In this document: in pieces, positions 33,338 to 42,851 of the stretch
Layout: each line of letters opens with the position of its first letter
How positions within the stretch are numbered: position 1 is the stretch's first letter
Assembly (NCBI RefSeq): GCF_000512205.2
Contig: NZ_CP006644.1
Coordinates: 5,601,501 to 5,665,500 of the forward strand
Length of the DNA stretch: 64,000 bases
Source of the DNA: Sphingomonas sanxanigenens DSM 19645 = NX02
GTDB taxonomy: Bacteria > Pseudomonadota > Alphaproteobacteria > Sphingomonadales > Sphingomonadaceae
Direction: 5' to 3'
Made by a program: the position numbers and the translations under genes
Notes under the pieces: generated by a model
Database searches by the model: none
The model's input: the letters and a program-made list of their open reading frames with translations, nothing else
Told to the model about the DNA's origin: nothing

Positions 33338-34668
33338 AGATCGACCTGAGGATTCCGGCAGCGGCGCTGGCACTGCTGGCGCTGAGTGGCTGCGGCGTGT
33401 TCGGCATCGGCGGCAAGGGGAACAAGCCGAAGACCCCGGTGCTGGGGGATCGCGTGGCGGTGCTCACGTCCGAATCGAGCGTCGAGCTCGATCCGGGCCT
33501 GTCCGACGTCGCCATCCTGTTGCCGCCGCCCGAGGCCAATAGCGGCTGGACGCAGCCGGGCGGCAACGCCGCCAAGGCGCCGGGGCATCTGGCGCTGGGC
33601 AGCGGCACCAGCCGCGTGTGGACCGCAAGCGTCGCGGGTGGCGGCAACCGCGCCCGCCTCGCCGCGGCGCCCGTCGTTGCCAATGGCAAACTCTATGTCG
33701 TCGATATCGACGCCAAGCTGACCGCGTTCAACGCCGAGACCGGCGCGCGGTTGTGGTCGGTGCCGATCGGCGACACCAAGAAGAATGCGCCGTCGCGCTT
33801 CGGCGGTGGCGTCAGCGTCGAGGGCGAGCGGGTCTACGCGACCAACGGCGTGGGCGACGTCGGCGCCTATAACGCTGCCGACGGCAGCCAGATCTGGGTG
33901 AAGCGCCCCGCCGGCCCGCTGCGCGGCGCGCCGACGGTGGCCAATGGCAGCATCTACGTGATGTCGCAGGACAGCCAGCTCTTTGCGATGACCGAGGCCG
34001 ACGGCACGGTGCAGTGGCAGGAAGCCGGCGCGCTCGAAGTCGCCGGCGTGTTCGGCGTGGCCGCTCCCGCGGTGGCGCAGGGCACCGTCGTCTCGGGCTA
34101 CAGCTCGGGCGAACTGCGCGCCTATCGCTATGAAAATGGCCGCCCGCTGTGGGATGATGCGCTGTCGCGCACCAGCATTTCCACATCGGTGTCGTCGCTG
34201 TCGGATATCGACGCCGATCCGGTGATCGACCAGGGCCGCGTCTACGCCGTCGGCCAGGGCGGCCGCATGGTGTCGATGGATCTGGTGACGGGCCAGCGCA
34301 TCTGGGAAATCAACATCGCCGGCATCTCCACGCCGTGGGTCGCCGGTGAGTGGGTCTATGTGGTGACGGACGATGCCAAGCTGCTCTGCCTGGCGCGAGC
34401 CAATGGCAAGGTACGCTGGATGGCGCAGCTTCGTCGCTGGCGCGACGAGAAGGATCGCAAGGGGCCGATCAACTGGACGGGCCCGGTGCTGGCGGGCGGC
34501 AAGCTGATCGTTGTCAACACGCGCGGCGAGATGATCCATGTCTCTCCGGCGGACGGTACGGTTCAGCAGACGGTCGATGTGGGCAAGCCGATGCACCTGT
34601 CGCCGGTTGTCGCGAACAACATGCTCTATCTGCTCGATGACGAGGGCCGGATCACCGCCTGGCGCTGA
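33334..34668 (+). CDS. bamB: outer-membrane assembly lipoprotein BamB-like (PQQ-repeat propeller)
   Basis: A 444-residue lipoprotein with lipobox LALSGC (Cys20) and eight-blade beta-propeller repeats: LYVVDIDAKLTAFNAETGARLWS, VYATNGVGDVGAYNAADGSQIW and IYVMSQDSQLFAMTEADGTVQW are clear PQQ/YWTD-like repeats (each 15-21 residues, abbreviated). It ends NMLYLLDDEGRITAWR. BamB assists BamA in inserting outer-membrane proteins. Neighbours YfgM-like and der are the conserved partners. A strong terminator follows. Confidence 0.92.
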   Translation: MKIDLRIPAAALALLALSGCGVFGIGGKGNKPKTPVLGDRVAVLTSESSVELDPGLSDVAILLPPPEANSGWTQPGGNAAKAPGHLALGSGTSRVWTASVAGGGNRARLAAAPVVANGKLYVVDIDAKLTAFNAETGARLWSVPIGDTKKNAPSRFGGGVSVEGERVYATNGVGDVGAYNAADGSQIWVKRPAGPLRGAPTVANGSIYVMSQDSQLFAMTEADGTVQWQEAGALEVAGVFGVAAPAVAQGTVVSGYSSGELRAYRYENGRPLWDDALSRTSISTSVSSLSDIDADPVIDQGRVYAVGQGGRMVSMDLVTGQRIWEINIAGISTPWVAGEWVYVVTDDAKLLCLARANGKVRWMAQLRRWRDEKDRKGPINWTGPVLAGGKLIVVNTRGEMIHVSPADGTVQQTVDVGKPMHLSPVVANNMLYLLDDEGRITAWR

Positions 34669-34715
34669 CCCGCTGTCCTCCGTTCGGGCGGACTCTGTCG
34701 AACTTGGCGATCACG

Positions 34716-34749
34716 CCTCCCCGTGCCGACGCGCACGGGGAGGATTTTT
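34716..34749 (+). terminator. intrinsic terminator after bamB
   Basis: Perfect 11-bp stem CCTCCCCGTGC (34716-34726) / GCACGGGGAGG (34733-34743), 6-base loop, then ATTTTT. It separates bamB from der, so der needs its own promoter or read-through. Confidence 0.94.
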
Positions 34750-34775
34750 CATTTAAACTCGTTTACAGGCGGGTC

Positions 34776-36152
34776 ATGTCGAACCTTCCCACCGTTGCGA
34801 TCATCGGCCGACCAAATGTCGGCAAATCGACGCTGTTCAATCGTCTTGTCGGCAAGCGTCTGGCGCTGGTTGACGATATGCCGGGCGTAACCCGTGACCG
34901 TCGCGAGGGCGATGCATCCTTGCTCGGGCTCGATTTCCGCATCGTCGATACCGCCGGGTTCGAGGAAGAAGATCCCGAAAGCCTGCCCGGCCGCATGCGC
35001 GCGCAGACCGAGGCGGCGGTTGCCGGTGCCGACGTCGCCCTGTTCATGATCGACGCGCGCGCGGGCGTCGTCCCGCTCGATGCGGAGATCGCCCGCTGGC
35101 TGCGCTCGGGCGCGACACCGGTGGTGCTGGTCGCCAACAAGGCGGAAGGGCGCGCCGCCGAGGCCGGACTGATCGAAGCCTATGAGCTCGGCTTCGGCGA
35201 ACCGGTGCAGATGAGCGCGGAGCATGGCGAGGGCCTCGCCGATCTGTTCCAGGAACTGCTGCCGCATCTTGAGCGCGACGAGGATGATTTCGCGCTCGAC
35301 GAAGAGGACCAGGATGAGGACTCGCCGGACGCGCCGCTGAAGCTCGCGATCGTTGGCCGTCCCAACGCCGGCAAGTCCACCTTGATCAACCGCATGCTGG
35401 GCGAAGACCGGCTGATTACGGGGCCCGAGGCGGGCATTACCCGTGATTCGATCGCGATCGACTGGCAATGGCACGCGCCCGACGGCGTCGAGCGCGCGGT
35501 GCGGCTGATCGACACCGCGGGCATGCGCAAGAAGGCGCTGGTGAAGGACAAGCTGGAAAAGCTCTCCGTCGCCGACGCGCGCCATGCGATCGACTTCGCC
35601 GAGGTCGTCGTGCTGCTGCTCGATGCGACGCGCGGGCTGGAAGCGCAGGATCTGCGCATCGCCGATGCGGTGCTGCAGGAAGGCCGCGCCCTGATCATCG
35701 CGCTCAACAAATGGGATGTCGCCCAGGACCCCAGCAGCCTGTTCAACGGCGTGCGCGGCGCGCTCGACGAGGGGTTGGCCCAAGTGAAGGGGTTGCCCGT
35801 GCTCACCGTCTCGGCGGTGACCGGACGCGGGCTCGACCAGATGCTCAAGGCCGCGTTCGAAACGCGCGAGGCCTGGTCGCGCCGCGTCTCGACCGGGCAG
35901 CTCAACCGCTGGTTCGAGCGCGCGATCGAAACCAATCCGCCGCCCGCGCCCGGCGGCAGGCGCATCAAGCTGCGCTATCTGACGCAGGCCAAGACGCGCC
36001 CGCCCGGCTTCGTGCTGTTCGGCACCCGCGTCGACGAACTGCCCGAAAGCTATCGCCGCTATCTCCTCAACGGCATCCGCCGTGATCTGGGCTTCGGCGC
36101 GGTGCCGGTGCGGCTGACGGTGCGCGCGCCGAAAAACCCGTTCCAGAAGTGA
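34776..36152 (+). CDS. der: ribosome-associated GTPase Der (EngA)
   Basis: A 458-residue GTPase essential for 50S subunit assembly, with two tandem GTP-binding domains. Domain 1: G1 GRPNVGKST (residues 11-19), PGVTRDRREG, DTAGF, NKAE. Domain 2: GRPNAGKST, AGITRDSIAI, DTAGMRKKA, NKWD. A KH-like C-terminal domain follows with PPGFVLFGTRVDELPESYRRYL (quoted in part: PPGFVLFGTRVD). A very acidic linker (DEEDQDEDSPDA) joins the two G domains. The ATG at 34776 fits the family; upstream in-frame sequence crosses the terminator. Confidence 0.97.
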   Translation: MSNLPTVAIIGRPNVGKSTLFNRLVGKRLALVDDMPGVTRDRREGDASLLGLDFRIVDTAGFEEEDPESLPGRMRAQTEAAVAGADVALFMIDARAGVVPLDAEIARWLRSGATPVVLVANKAEGRAAEAGLIEAYELGFGEPVQMSAEHGEGLADLFQELLPHLERDEDDFALDEEDQDEDSPDAPLKLAIVGRPNAGKSTLINRMLGEDRLITGPEAGITRDSIAIDWQWHAPDGVERAVRLIDTAGMRKKALVKDKLEKLSVADARHAIDFAEVVVLLLDATRGLEAQDLRIADAVLQEGRALIIALNKWDVAQDPSSLFNGVRGALDEGLAQVKGLPVLTVSAVTGRGLDQMLKAAFETREAWSRRVSTGQLNRWFERAIETNPPPAPGGRRIKLRYLTQAKTRPPGFVLFGTRVDELPESYRRYLLNGIRRDLGFGAVPVRLTVRAPKNPFQK

Positions 36153-36385
36153 GCGGGTCGCCGCTGCTGGTGGATGCGCGGGGCATGCGCTGCCCATGGC
36201 CGGTGCTGCGCGTCGCCCGCGCGGCGCGGCAGGCGGGGGCGGGGGTGACGATCCATGTCGTCGCGGACGATCCGGCGGCCCCCGGCGAGCTGGCGCGGCT
36301 GGTGGCGGCCAATGGCTGGAGCATATCGCCCGCCGACACCGCGATCGGGCGCGGCAGCGCGATCACGGTGCCGCCGCGCGATTGA
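36149..36385 (+). CDS. TusA/SirA-like sulfurtransferase
   Basis: A 78-residue protein with the TusA signature LLVDARGMRCPWPVLRVARA; the Cys of CPxP carries the persulfide in relatives. The start is GTG at 36149, overlapping the der stop by GTGA. TusA proteins relay sulfur for tRNA 2-thiouridine or molybdenum cofactor assembly. The latter would fit the three Mo enzymes in this window, but the link is inference. Confidence 0.86.
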   Translation: MSGSPLLVDARGMRCPWPVLRVARAARQAGAGVTIHVVADDPAAPGELARLVAANGWSISPADTAIGRGSAITVPPRD

Positions 36386-36398
36386 CTGCCGCGCTATT

Positions 36399-38708
36399 TT
36401 ACCGCAGCCGCTCGATCGCCTGCGCCAGCGCGACGTAGAGCTTGCCATTGTCGGACGACAACAGGGTCACCCCCAGCACCGATCCGTCGCGCGTGGCGAG
36501 CACCATGCGCAGCATTGCCTCGAAATCGTGGATGTAGCGGTTGACCTGCGTGCGGAAGTCCGGATCGCCGTCATAGTGGCGGCTGACCTCGCGAACCTCA
36601 CCGCTATCGAGCAGCCGCACCGCGCGGCGCGCGAAGATGCCGCGCTCGCCCTTCAGATAGGCGGACCAGGCGCTGTCGGTGACTTCTGCGGAAAGCACCT
36701 TGCCGATGTCGATCGCGGTCGAGTTCAGCGCTTCGATCAGCAGCGCGACGCGGCGTGCGAAGCTGTCCTGGCTGGCGGCTTCCGCCTCTTCCTGCGCGCG
36801 GGAGATTCGCGCTTCCATCGCCGCACTGGTCTCGCGAATGGTCTCCAGCTTCTGGTCGAGCCGGGTGGAGGCGGATTGCGCGGCGTTGACGGCGCGTTCG
36901 GCGGTCGCCGCGATCTCGTCGAGCTGACCCTGCACCTTGTCCATCAGCGCGCGCTGCATCGCGTCGGCGGCATGATCTCCCATGCGCTGGCTGACCTCAG
37001 GGATCACGGCGCCCAGCGCGGCGCGCGCCTTGTCCGCCGCCTGCGTCGCCGTCTCCCGTACGCGCAGCAGCGCCTCGATCAGAAGCGGTGCGGCGCGCTC
37101 GGTCAGCGCGCGGGCCTCGCCATCGGCGGTGGTGATCGCCGCGCTCAGCGCGGTCACCTGCTGGCGGCCATCGTCCAGGCTGCGCTCGGCGGCGGCAATC
37201 AGCCCGGCGACGCCGTCATGCTGGCGCGCCAGCAGCGTCTCGGCCTCGCCCAGCCGCGCAAGCGCAGTGCTGGTGGCGTCGTCGAGCCGGTCGATCTCGG
37301 GGGAGAGCGACCCCATCGTCGCCTTGGCCTGGCGGCTATGGTCGTTGAGGCGGTTGAATGCCGCGGGCAGCGTTTCGTCGATCTCGCGCGCGCTGGCGTT
37401 GAGCGCCATCAGCAGTTGCTCGACGCGCATGATGAAGCCGTCCGCCGCCCCGCTGCCGGCATCCAGCGCGAGGCGCGCGCGCTCGCTGTCGGCGGTCAGG
37501 CCGCTGATCGCACCCGAAAGCCGCCCGGCTCGCTCGATCCCGTCCTGGTCGAGCTGGGCCAGCCGGGCGTCGAGCCCGGCGAGTTCGCCGCCCAGCCGCT
37601 GCAGCATCGCGCTGGTCCGCGCGTCCTGCTCGCCGATGAGATTGCCCAGCCGGTCGAGCCGCGCGCCGATCTCGGCAAGCCGCAACGCCATCGCATCGGC
37701 CGATTCGGCGCCGGCGCGTTCCATCGCCGTGCGGCCCTGATCGAGCATCGACCGCAGCGACTCGGCCTGCGCGTCAAGCCCCTGGCGGGCACCGTCGATG
37801 CCCTCGGCAGCGCGCGCGAGCGCGGTGTCGGCGGCGCTCGTGAGCTGCTGCGCGACGGCGTCCAGCCGGTCGCTCGCGGCCTCGCTCGTGGTTTCGATAC
37901 GGGCGATGTGCGCGCCCAGCCGTTGCGCGGCGCCGCCGGCAACCTCGTCCGCTTCGCGGCTGCGCGCGGCGAGCGCTGCAAGCTGCGCTTCGAGCGCGCC
38001 GGCGCGCTCATGCGCGACCAGCCCGGTCTCGCGCAGCGAATCGGCAAGGCCGCGCGTCTCTTCATGCGCCTTGGGCAGTCCGGTCAGCAGCGCCCCCAGA
38101 TCGTTTCGAGCGCCGGCGGCGGAGACACGCAGCGTTTCGGCATGGCGGGCGATCGACGCGCCTTCCGATTCGATCGCGCCATTGATGTTGACGAGGCTGC
38201 GCGTCGCATCCTCGCCGCGCGCCACCAGTTCGGCGATGTGCGCGGCAAGGCTGGCGCGGGTTTCGTCGAGTCGGGTCGAGGCGGCGGCCAGCGAGGCCTC
38301 GAGCGCGGCGGCTTCCGCACGCAGCGCGGCCGCGCTGCGGCCGAAACGTCGTGCCTCGGCGCGGCTGTGGCGTTGCATCAGCAGATAGAGGATGCCGATC
38401 AGCGCAAGCGGCGCGCTGATCATGGCGATCCACTGGGCGACCAGCGGCAGCGCGGGCGGCTGCCCGGCCGTCGCCATACCGATCGCGACGCCGGCCAGCG
38501 CAAGCCAGCTGATCGCGAGCAGCGCGGCCGCGGCGATCATGCCCCATGGCCGGCCGCCATCCAGCGCCGGTGTATCCTGGCCGTAATCATGATCCCCGAA
38601 CATCGATACATCGCCCGTTGCCGGCGCGGCCGGCGCGGCCTCCGCGCTTTCGTCCTGCCCCATGCTCCGGTCCTGCCAGAGCTCGATCTTTCGCGGTCCC
38701 CCGTTCAT
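36399..38708 (-). CDS. large membrane-anchored coiled-coil protein of unknown function
   Basis: A 769-residue protein. An acidic N-terminus is followed by two hydrophobic segments near 56-80 and 87-110, then about 550 residues of nearly pure alpha-helix rich in Ala, Glu, Arg and Leu with heptad-like spacing, and a compact C-terminal domain (about 670-769) containing FARRAVRLLDSGEVREVSRHY and DGSVLGVTLLSSDNGKLYVAL. The layout recalls polar-anchoring or chromosome/cell-envelope scaffold proteins, but no named family is recognised. Start uncertain: ATG at 38708 or MGQDES at 38663, the latter having an AGGA site. It is convergent with tusA. Confidence 0.72.
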   Translation of the reverse strand: MNGGPRKIELWQDRSMGQDESAEAAPAAPATGDVSMFGDHDYGQDTPALDGGRPWGMIAAAALLAISWLALAGVAIGMATAGQPPALPLVAQWIAMISAPLALIGILYLLMQRHSRAEARRFGRSAAALRAEAAALEASLAAASTRLDETRASLAAHIAELVARGEDATRSLVNINGAIESEGASIARHAETLRVSAAGARNDLGALLTGLPKAHEETRGLADSLRETGLVAHERAGALEAQLAALAARSREADEVAGGAAQRLGAHIARIETTSEAASDRLDAVAQQLTSAADTALARAAEGIDGARQGLDAQAESLRSMLDQGRTAMERAGAESADAMALRLAEIGARLDRLGNLIGEQDARTSAMLQRLGGELAGLDARLAQLDQDGIERAGRLSGAISGLTADSERARLALDAGSGAADGFIMRVEQLLMALNASAREIDETLPAAFNRLNDHSRQAKATMGSLSPEIDRLDDATSTALARLGEAETLLARQHDGVAGLIAAAERSLDDGRQQVTALSAAITTADGEARALTERAAPLLIEALLRVRETATQAADKARAALGAVIPEVSQRMGDHAADAMQRALMDKVQGQLDEIAATAERAVNAAQSASTRLDQKLETIRETSAAMEARISRAQEEAEAASQDSFARRVALLIEALNSTAIDIGKVLSAEVTDSAWSAYLKGERGIFARRAVRLLDSGEVREVSRHYDGDPDFRTQVNRYIHDFEAMLRMVLATRDGSVLGVTLLSSDNGKLYVALAQAIERLR

Positions 38709-38822
38709 TCGAATATGCCTAACATGAAATTATGTCGTGCGGGAACCGGGAGGAGACGCGGCGGGCCGGCTTTTGCAACCGACGTGATAAACGCCTAACT
38801 GTCGCGCCCCGGCGCGGCCGGG

Positions 38823-40046
38823 TTGCTTTTGGGGGTGGTGTTGGCGCTTGCGTGCTTGATCGTCGGTTGTGAGGAAGCGCGCGGCGGTGGGCGTCTGCGC
38901 AGCGAACTGCCCTTCGCGGGCGCGTCGGTGATCGATTATCAGGCGCGTCAGGCGGCCGCCGCCGGCGCGAAATATATCGTCATTCTCGTCGAACGACTGC
39001 CGGCGGCGCTGGTGGCGGCGATCGACCGGCTGAAGCGGGATGGGCTTCGCGTGGAAGTGGCGCGCAGCGTGACCGATGCGGCGGATCATATTCATCCCGA
39101 CGAACGGCTGCTGCTGATGGCGGACGGGGTGATCGTCGATCATGACACGCTCGACCGGATGGTCGTCGAACCGTCCCCCACGGTGCTGACCATCGCCGAC
39201 CGGGCGGATACCCAGCATTGGGAACGCATCGACGCCACGCATCGCTGGGCAGGGCTGGCGATGCTCGATGGCGCGCTGCTGCGGCGTACGGTCGAGATGC
39301 TGGGCGAATGGGATCTGCAGTCGACCTTGCTGCGCCGCGCGGTGCAGGCGGGCGCGGCGGCGCTGGATGCCGAGGCCGAAGGCGCCGATCCGCTGCTCTA
39401 CATCATCGACGAGGATCGCACCGCACAGGCGATCGAGCGCGCCCATGCGGAGCGGGTCGTGCTCGATGCATCGGGCTGGCCCGACGCACGATTGTTCGCG
39501 CCGGTCGCGCGCCTGCTCGCGCCCGAGGCGCTGATGCGCGGTGTGCATGGCACCGTGCTGCGCGGGGTCGGGCTGGGGCTGACCGTGGTCGGGCTGCCGC
39601 TGGCGGTGTTCGGCTGGTTCTTCCTCGCGGCGTTGGCCGCGGTGCTGGGCGGGCTGGTCGATTCGGTCGGCCGCCACGCCGACGGGCTCAGCCTCGGCAC
39701 GCGGCGGCATTGGCCGCTGTGGCAGCGCGCACGCCTGTCGTTGCTGGCGGCGCTGCTGGCGATCGTGCCGGCGCGCCTGGTCGAACAGGGCGGCGGCTGG
39801 GGCCATGGCGTCGTCGCCGCCGCCACGCTCGGCGCGATGCTGTCGCTTGCGCTGCAGCGCCGGATGGGGCCGCGCCCCCCGGCCTGGACCGCGGATGCCG
39901 AGGCGCTCCTCCTGTTGTTCGCGCCGTGCGCGCTGATCGGGCAGCCGGGGATCGGGCTGGCGCTGGCGGCGCTCTATGCCTTCGCCTCGCTGATCGCGGC
40001 GCAGTGGCGCGCGGTCCGTGCCGCCGCGGCGCGCCCGCGCGGCTGA
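38823..40046 (+). CDS. nucleotidyltransferase-like membrane protein of unknown function
   Basis: About 407 residues. The first 200 look like a Rossmann-type nucleotidyltransferase: a hydrophobic first strand, LPFAGASVIDYQARQAAAAGAKYIVI, then MADGVIVDHDTLDRM, resembling sugar-phosphate transferases but with the usual GxGxR loop replaced by EEARGGGRLRS. The last 180 have four to six membrane helices without the CDP-alcohol transferase motif. Start is uncertain: TTG at 38823 is the longest non-rare start; an in-frame CTG lies at 38799. Oriented away from the coiled-coil gene, sharing a 114-base promoter region. Confidence 0.65.
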   Translation: MLLGVVLALACLIVGCEEARGGGRLRSELPFAGASVIDYQARQAAAAGAKYIVILVERLPAALVAAIDRLKRDGLRVEVARSVTDAADHIHPDERLLLMADGVIVDHDTLDRMVVEPSPTVLTIADRADTQHWERIDATHRWAGLAMLDGALLRRTVEMLGEWDLQSTLLRRAVQAGAAALDAEAEGADPLLYIIDEDRTAQAIERAHAERVVLDASGWPDARLFAPVARLLAPEALMRGVHGTVLRGVGLGLTVVGLPLAVFGWFFLAALAAVLGGLVDSVGRHADGLSLGTRRHWPLWQRARLSLLAALLAIVPARLVEQGGGWGHGVVAAATLGAMLSLALQRRMGPRPPAWTADAEALLLLFAPCALIGQPGIGLALAALYAFASLIAAQWRAVRAAAARPRG

Positions 40047-40070
40047 TCGGCCGAACCGACTTGCGAAGGC

Positions 40071-40706
40071 TCAACCGGCGGGGCAGTGCGCCCCGCTTTC
40101 GACCCACGCCTTGATCAGCGCGCCGAACTGCGCCTGCGTGCCCGGCGCGGGCCTCCTCCCTTCGCCGGGATGCCAGGCCCAGCCGACCAGATGATCCTCG
40201 CCCATGTGCGGGATCAGCTTCTGCAGCGTGAACCCGCCGTTGCGCCGGGGATCCTTCACCTGTGCGCAGATCTGCGTCAGCGTCCGCCCCTGCCAGGCCA
40301 TTTCCGCCGGCGCCAGTCCCCAGTGCGGATTGCCCGGGATGGTCTTGATGCCGGGGCTCGATGTCGGCTGGTTCTCGGCGCCGTGGCAGGTCGCGCAGGG
40401 CAGGCCCGCCGCGCCATGGTCGCTCACGCCGCCGACCATCGGCGGCACGTGCGGGCGCAGATGGTCGCCCTGCGTGGGCACGCGCGTCGCCGGATGGCAG
40501 TTGAGGCAGCGCGGATGCTGGATCACCTTGCCCGCTTCCACGAACAGGGCCGCGGAGCGCTTTGCGGGATCGCGGATCGACGCGAAGCTCTCGACGCTGC
40601 GAAGCGTGTCGCCGGATACGCCGTCGGCCGCCGGCGAGGGCGCGATGGTGCCGCCGAGCGCGAAGGCTGCCAACACCGGCAGCAGGCGGGTCGCCGCGGC
40701 GCTCAT
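40071..40706 (-). CDS. dihaem cytochrome c, electron-transfer subunit of a Mo hydroxylase
   Basis: A 211-residue protein with a Sec signal (LLPVLAAFALGGTIAPSPAA) and two haem c motifs, CLNCH and CATCH. Between them is HLRPHVPPMVGG and after them GLAPAEMAWQGRTL. The ATG at 40704-40706 overlaps the stop of the Mo subunit (ATGA). Such small cytochromes accompany isoquinoline 1-oxidoreductase-like enzymes in alphaproteobacteria and pass electrons to the respiratory chain. Confidence 0.9.
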   Translation of the reverse strand: MSAAATRLLPVLAAFALGGTIAPSPAADGVSGDTLRSVESFASIRDPAKRSAALFVEAGKVIQHPRCLNCHPATRVPTQGDHLRPHVPPMVGGVSDHGAAGLPCATCHGAENQPTSSPGIKTIPGNPHWGLAPAEMAWQGRTLTQICAQVKDPRRNGGFTLQKLIPHMGEDHLVGWAWHPGEGRRPAPGTQAQFGALIKAWVESGAHCPAG

Positions 40707-42850
40707 GCCGAGAGCCCCGTCATCGCGGGTTCGAGCGGCAGCGATCGCAATCGCCTGCCGGTCGCCGCGAAGATCGCATTGACCACCGCGGGCGCGACCA
40801 CCGTCGTCCCCGGTTCGCCGACGCCGCCGGGATCCTCGCGATTCTCGATCAGCACGACCTCGATCTCCGGAACCTCGTTCATCCGCACCACCGGATAGTC
40901 GTGGAAGTTGGATTGCTCGATCTGCCCGCCGCTCATGGTGATGCGGCCGTAGAGCGTCATGCTGAGACCGAAGAGCACGCCGCCCTCGATCTGCTGGCGG
41001 ACGATGTTGGGATTGACCATCTGGCCGCAATCGATCGCGCAGGTGATCCGCGTCACCTTCACCCGGCCGCTTTCCGCCACCTGCACCTCGGCGACGAGGC
41101 CGACATGGCTGCCGAAGCCGCTCAGGATCGCAACGCCGCGCCCGCTGCCCGTGGGCAAGGGGTTGCCCCAGCCGGACGCCGCCGCCAGCCGATCCAGCAC
41201 GTTGAGGATTCGCGATCCCGGCGCGAGCAGGCGGCGGCGATAGGCGACCGGATCCTGCTTGGCGCGCGCTGCCAGCTCATCCATCGCCACCTCGACGGCG
41301 AAGCCGTTGCGGGTTTCGCCGACGCCCCGCCAATTGCCGGCCAGCAGGCCCGGCGGCGGATCGTTGCGGACGAAATCCACCGCGACGTTGGGGAATTGAT
41401 AGGGCCCGAACGAGGAATTGGTGACGTCGAGATCGATACCGTCCTTGAAGAAGGCGGCGAGGAACCAGGCCATTATCGCGGGGCCAACGATGCGATGCTC
41501 GAAGGCCAGTGGATTCCCGGCCGCGTCCAGCCCCACCCGTATGCGGCTGTGGTTGTGGTAGCGATAGGAGCCGTGGCGCATATCCTCGTCGCGGCTCCAC
41601 ATCACCTTGACCGGCGCATCGACCTGCCGCGCGATGAGCGCCGCCTGCACGATCCATTCGGACTGCAGCCGCCGGCCGAAGCCGCCACCGACGAGATGAT
41701 TGGTGACGCTGACCTTTTCGGGCGGCAGTTTCAGCGCCGCCGCCACCTCGCGCCGCGCACGGCCGGGCACCTGGCTGCCCACCCACACGTCGCAGCGGTC
41801 GGCGCGGGCGTGGACGGTCGCGTTGAGGGGTTCCATCGCCGCGTGCGCGAGCATCGGCATGCGATAGACCGCCTCGAACTGCGCGGCGGCGTCCTTCATC
41901 GCGGCGGCGGCATCCCCCTTGCTGTGCGCGGTCAGCCCCTGCCGTTCGAGCGCGGCGTCGCAGCCGGCGACGAGGTCTGCGGTGGACAATCCAGTGCTGC
42001 CGCCCTCCCATATCGGGGCCAGCGCCGCGAGCCCCTTGCGCGCCGCGCCGGTGTGTGCGGCGATCACCGCGACCGCATCGGGCAGCCGCACGACCTGGGT
42101 GACGGCTGCCACCGCCAAAGCCGGCGCGTCGTCCACCGATTTCAGCCGCCCGCCGATGACGGGGCAAGCCGCCACCGCGGCATAGCGCATGCCGGGCAGC
42201 CGCACGTCGAGCCCGAATATGGCACTGCCATCGACCTTGCCCGGCGTATCGGTCCGCCGCGCGCTGGTGCCGATAACGCGAAAGTTGCCGGTCTTGAGCG
42301 GCGGATCCTTCGGCACCGGCAGCGCCGACGCTGCTTGCACCAACGCACCGTAGGACAGCGACCGGCCACTGCCGGGATGCAGCACCCGTCCGCCCTCGGC
42401 CGCGCAGGCCGACGGGGCGACAGACCAGCGCTTCGCCGCCGCCTCGATCAGCATGATCCGCGCTGCGGCACCCGCAGCGCGCAGCTGCTTCCAGGCGGCG
42501 CCAAGGCTTGCCGAGCCGCCGGTTATCTGTTCGCCGAAGACCGGGCTGCCATAGAGCGTGTCGTCGCCCGGCGCATGCTCGGTGCGCACCGCACCCGGCT
42601 CGACCTCGAGCTCCTCGGCAACGAGCATCGCGGCGGAGGTCAGCGAGCCCTGCCCGATCTCGGCATAGGGCACGATCACGGTCACCAGGCCGGCGCGATC
42701 GATGCGGACGAAGGCGTTGGGATGCAGCGCACCGCCAGCGGCGGGCGCCGCGGCGGAGAGCCGGACGCCGATCACCAGGTCGCCGGCAAGCGCGGCGGCA
42801 GCCGCCAGAAAGGTCCGGCGGCTGGTGACGAGCGGGGGGGCGGCGGCCAT
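40703..42850 (-). CDS. molybdenum hydroxylase large subunit (isoquinoline 1-oxidoreductase / aldehyde oxidase type)
   Basis: A 715-residue molybdopterin-binding subunit. A Tat signal (SRRTFLAAAAALAGDLVIG) precedes domains with PNAFVRIDRAGLVTVIVPY, EIGQGSLTSAAML, GTSARRTDTPGKVDGSAIFG, MEPLNATVHA, VGGGFGRRLQSEW and GVGEPGTTVVAPAVVNAIF, the conserved C-terminal Mo-binding text where Glu of GVGEPG is the catalytic base. It forms a heterodimer with the 2Fe-2S subunit upstream. Substrate may be an aldehyde or N-heterocycle; none is indicated by neighbours. Confidence 0.93.
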   Translation of the reverse strand: MAAAPPLVTSRRTFLAAAAALAGDLVIGVRLSAAAPAAGGALHPNAFVRIDRAGLVTVIVPYAEIGQGSLTSAAMLVAEELEVEPGAVRTEHAPGDDTLYGSPVFGEQITGGSASLGAAWKQLRAAGAAARIMLIEAAAKRWSVAPSACAAEGGRVLHPGSGRSLSYGALVQAASALPVPKDPPLKTGNFRVIGTSARRTDTPGKVDGSAIFGLDVRLPGMRYAAVAACPVIGGRLKSVDDAPALAVAAVTQVVRLPDAVAVIAAHTGAARKGLAALAPIWEGGSTGLSTADLVAGCDAALERQGLTAHSKGDAAAAMKDAAAQFEAVYRMPMLAHAAMEPLNATVHARADRCDVWVGSQVPGRARREVAAALKLPPEKVSVTNHLVGGGFGRRLQSEWIVQAALIARQVDAPVKVMWSRDEDMRHGSYRYHNHSRIRVGLDAAGNPLAFEHRIVGPAIMAWFLAAFFKDGIDLDVTNSSFGPYQFPNVAVDFVRNDPPPGLLAGNWRGVGETRNGFAVEVAMDELAARAKQDPVAYRRRLLAPGSRILNVLDRLAAASGWGNPLPTGSGRGVAILSGFGSHVGLVAEVQVAESGRVKVTRITCAIDCGQMVNPNIVRQQIEGGVLFGLSMTLYGRITMSGGQIEQSNFHDYPVVRMNEVPEIEVVLIENREDPGGVGEPGTTVVAPAVVNAIFAATGRRLRSLPLEPAMTGLSA

Positions 42851-42851
42851 C

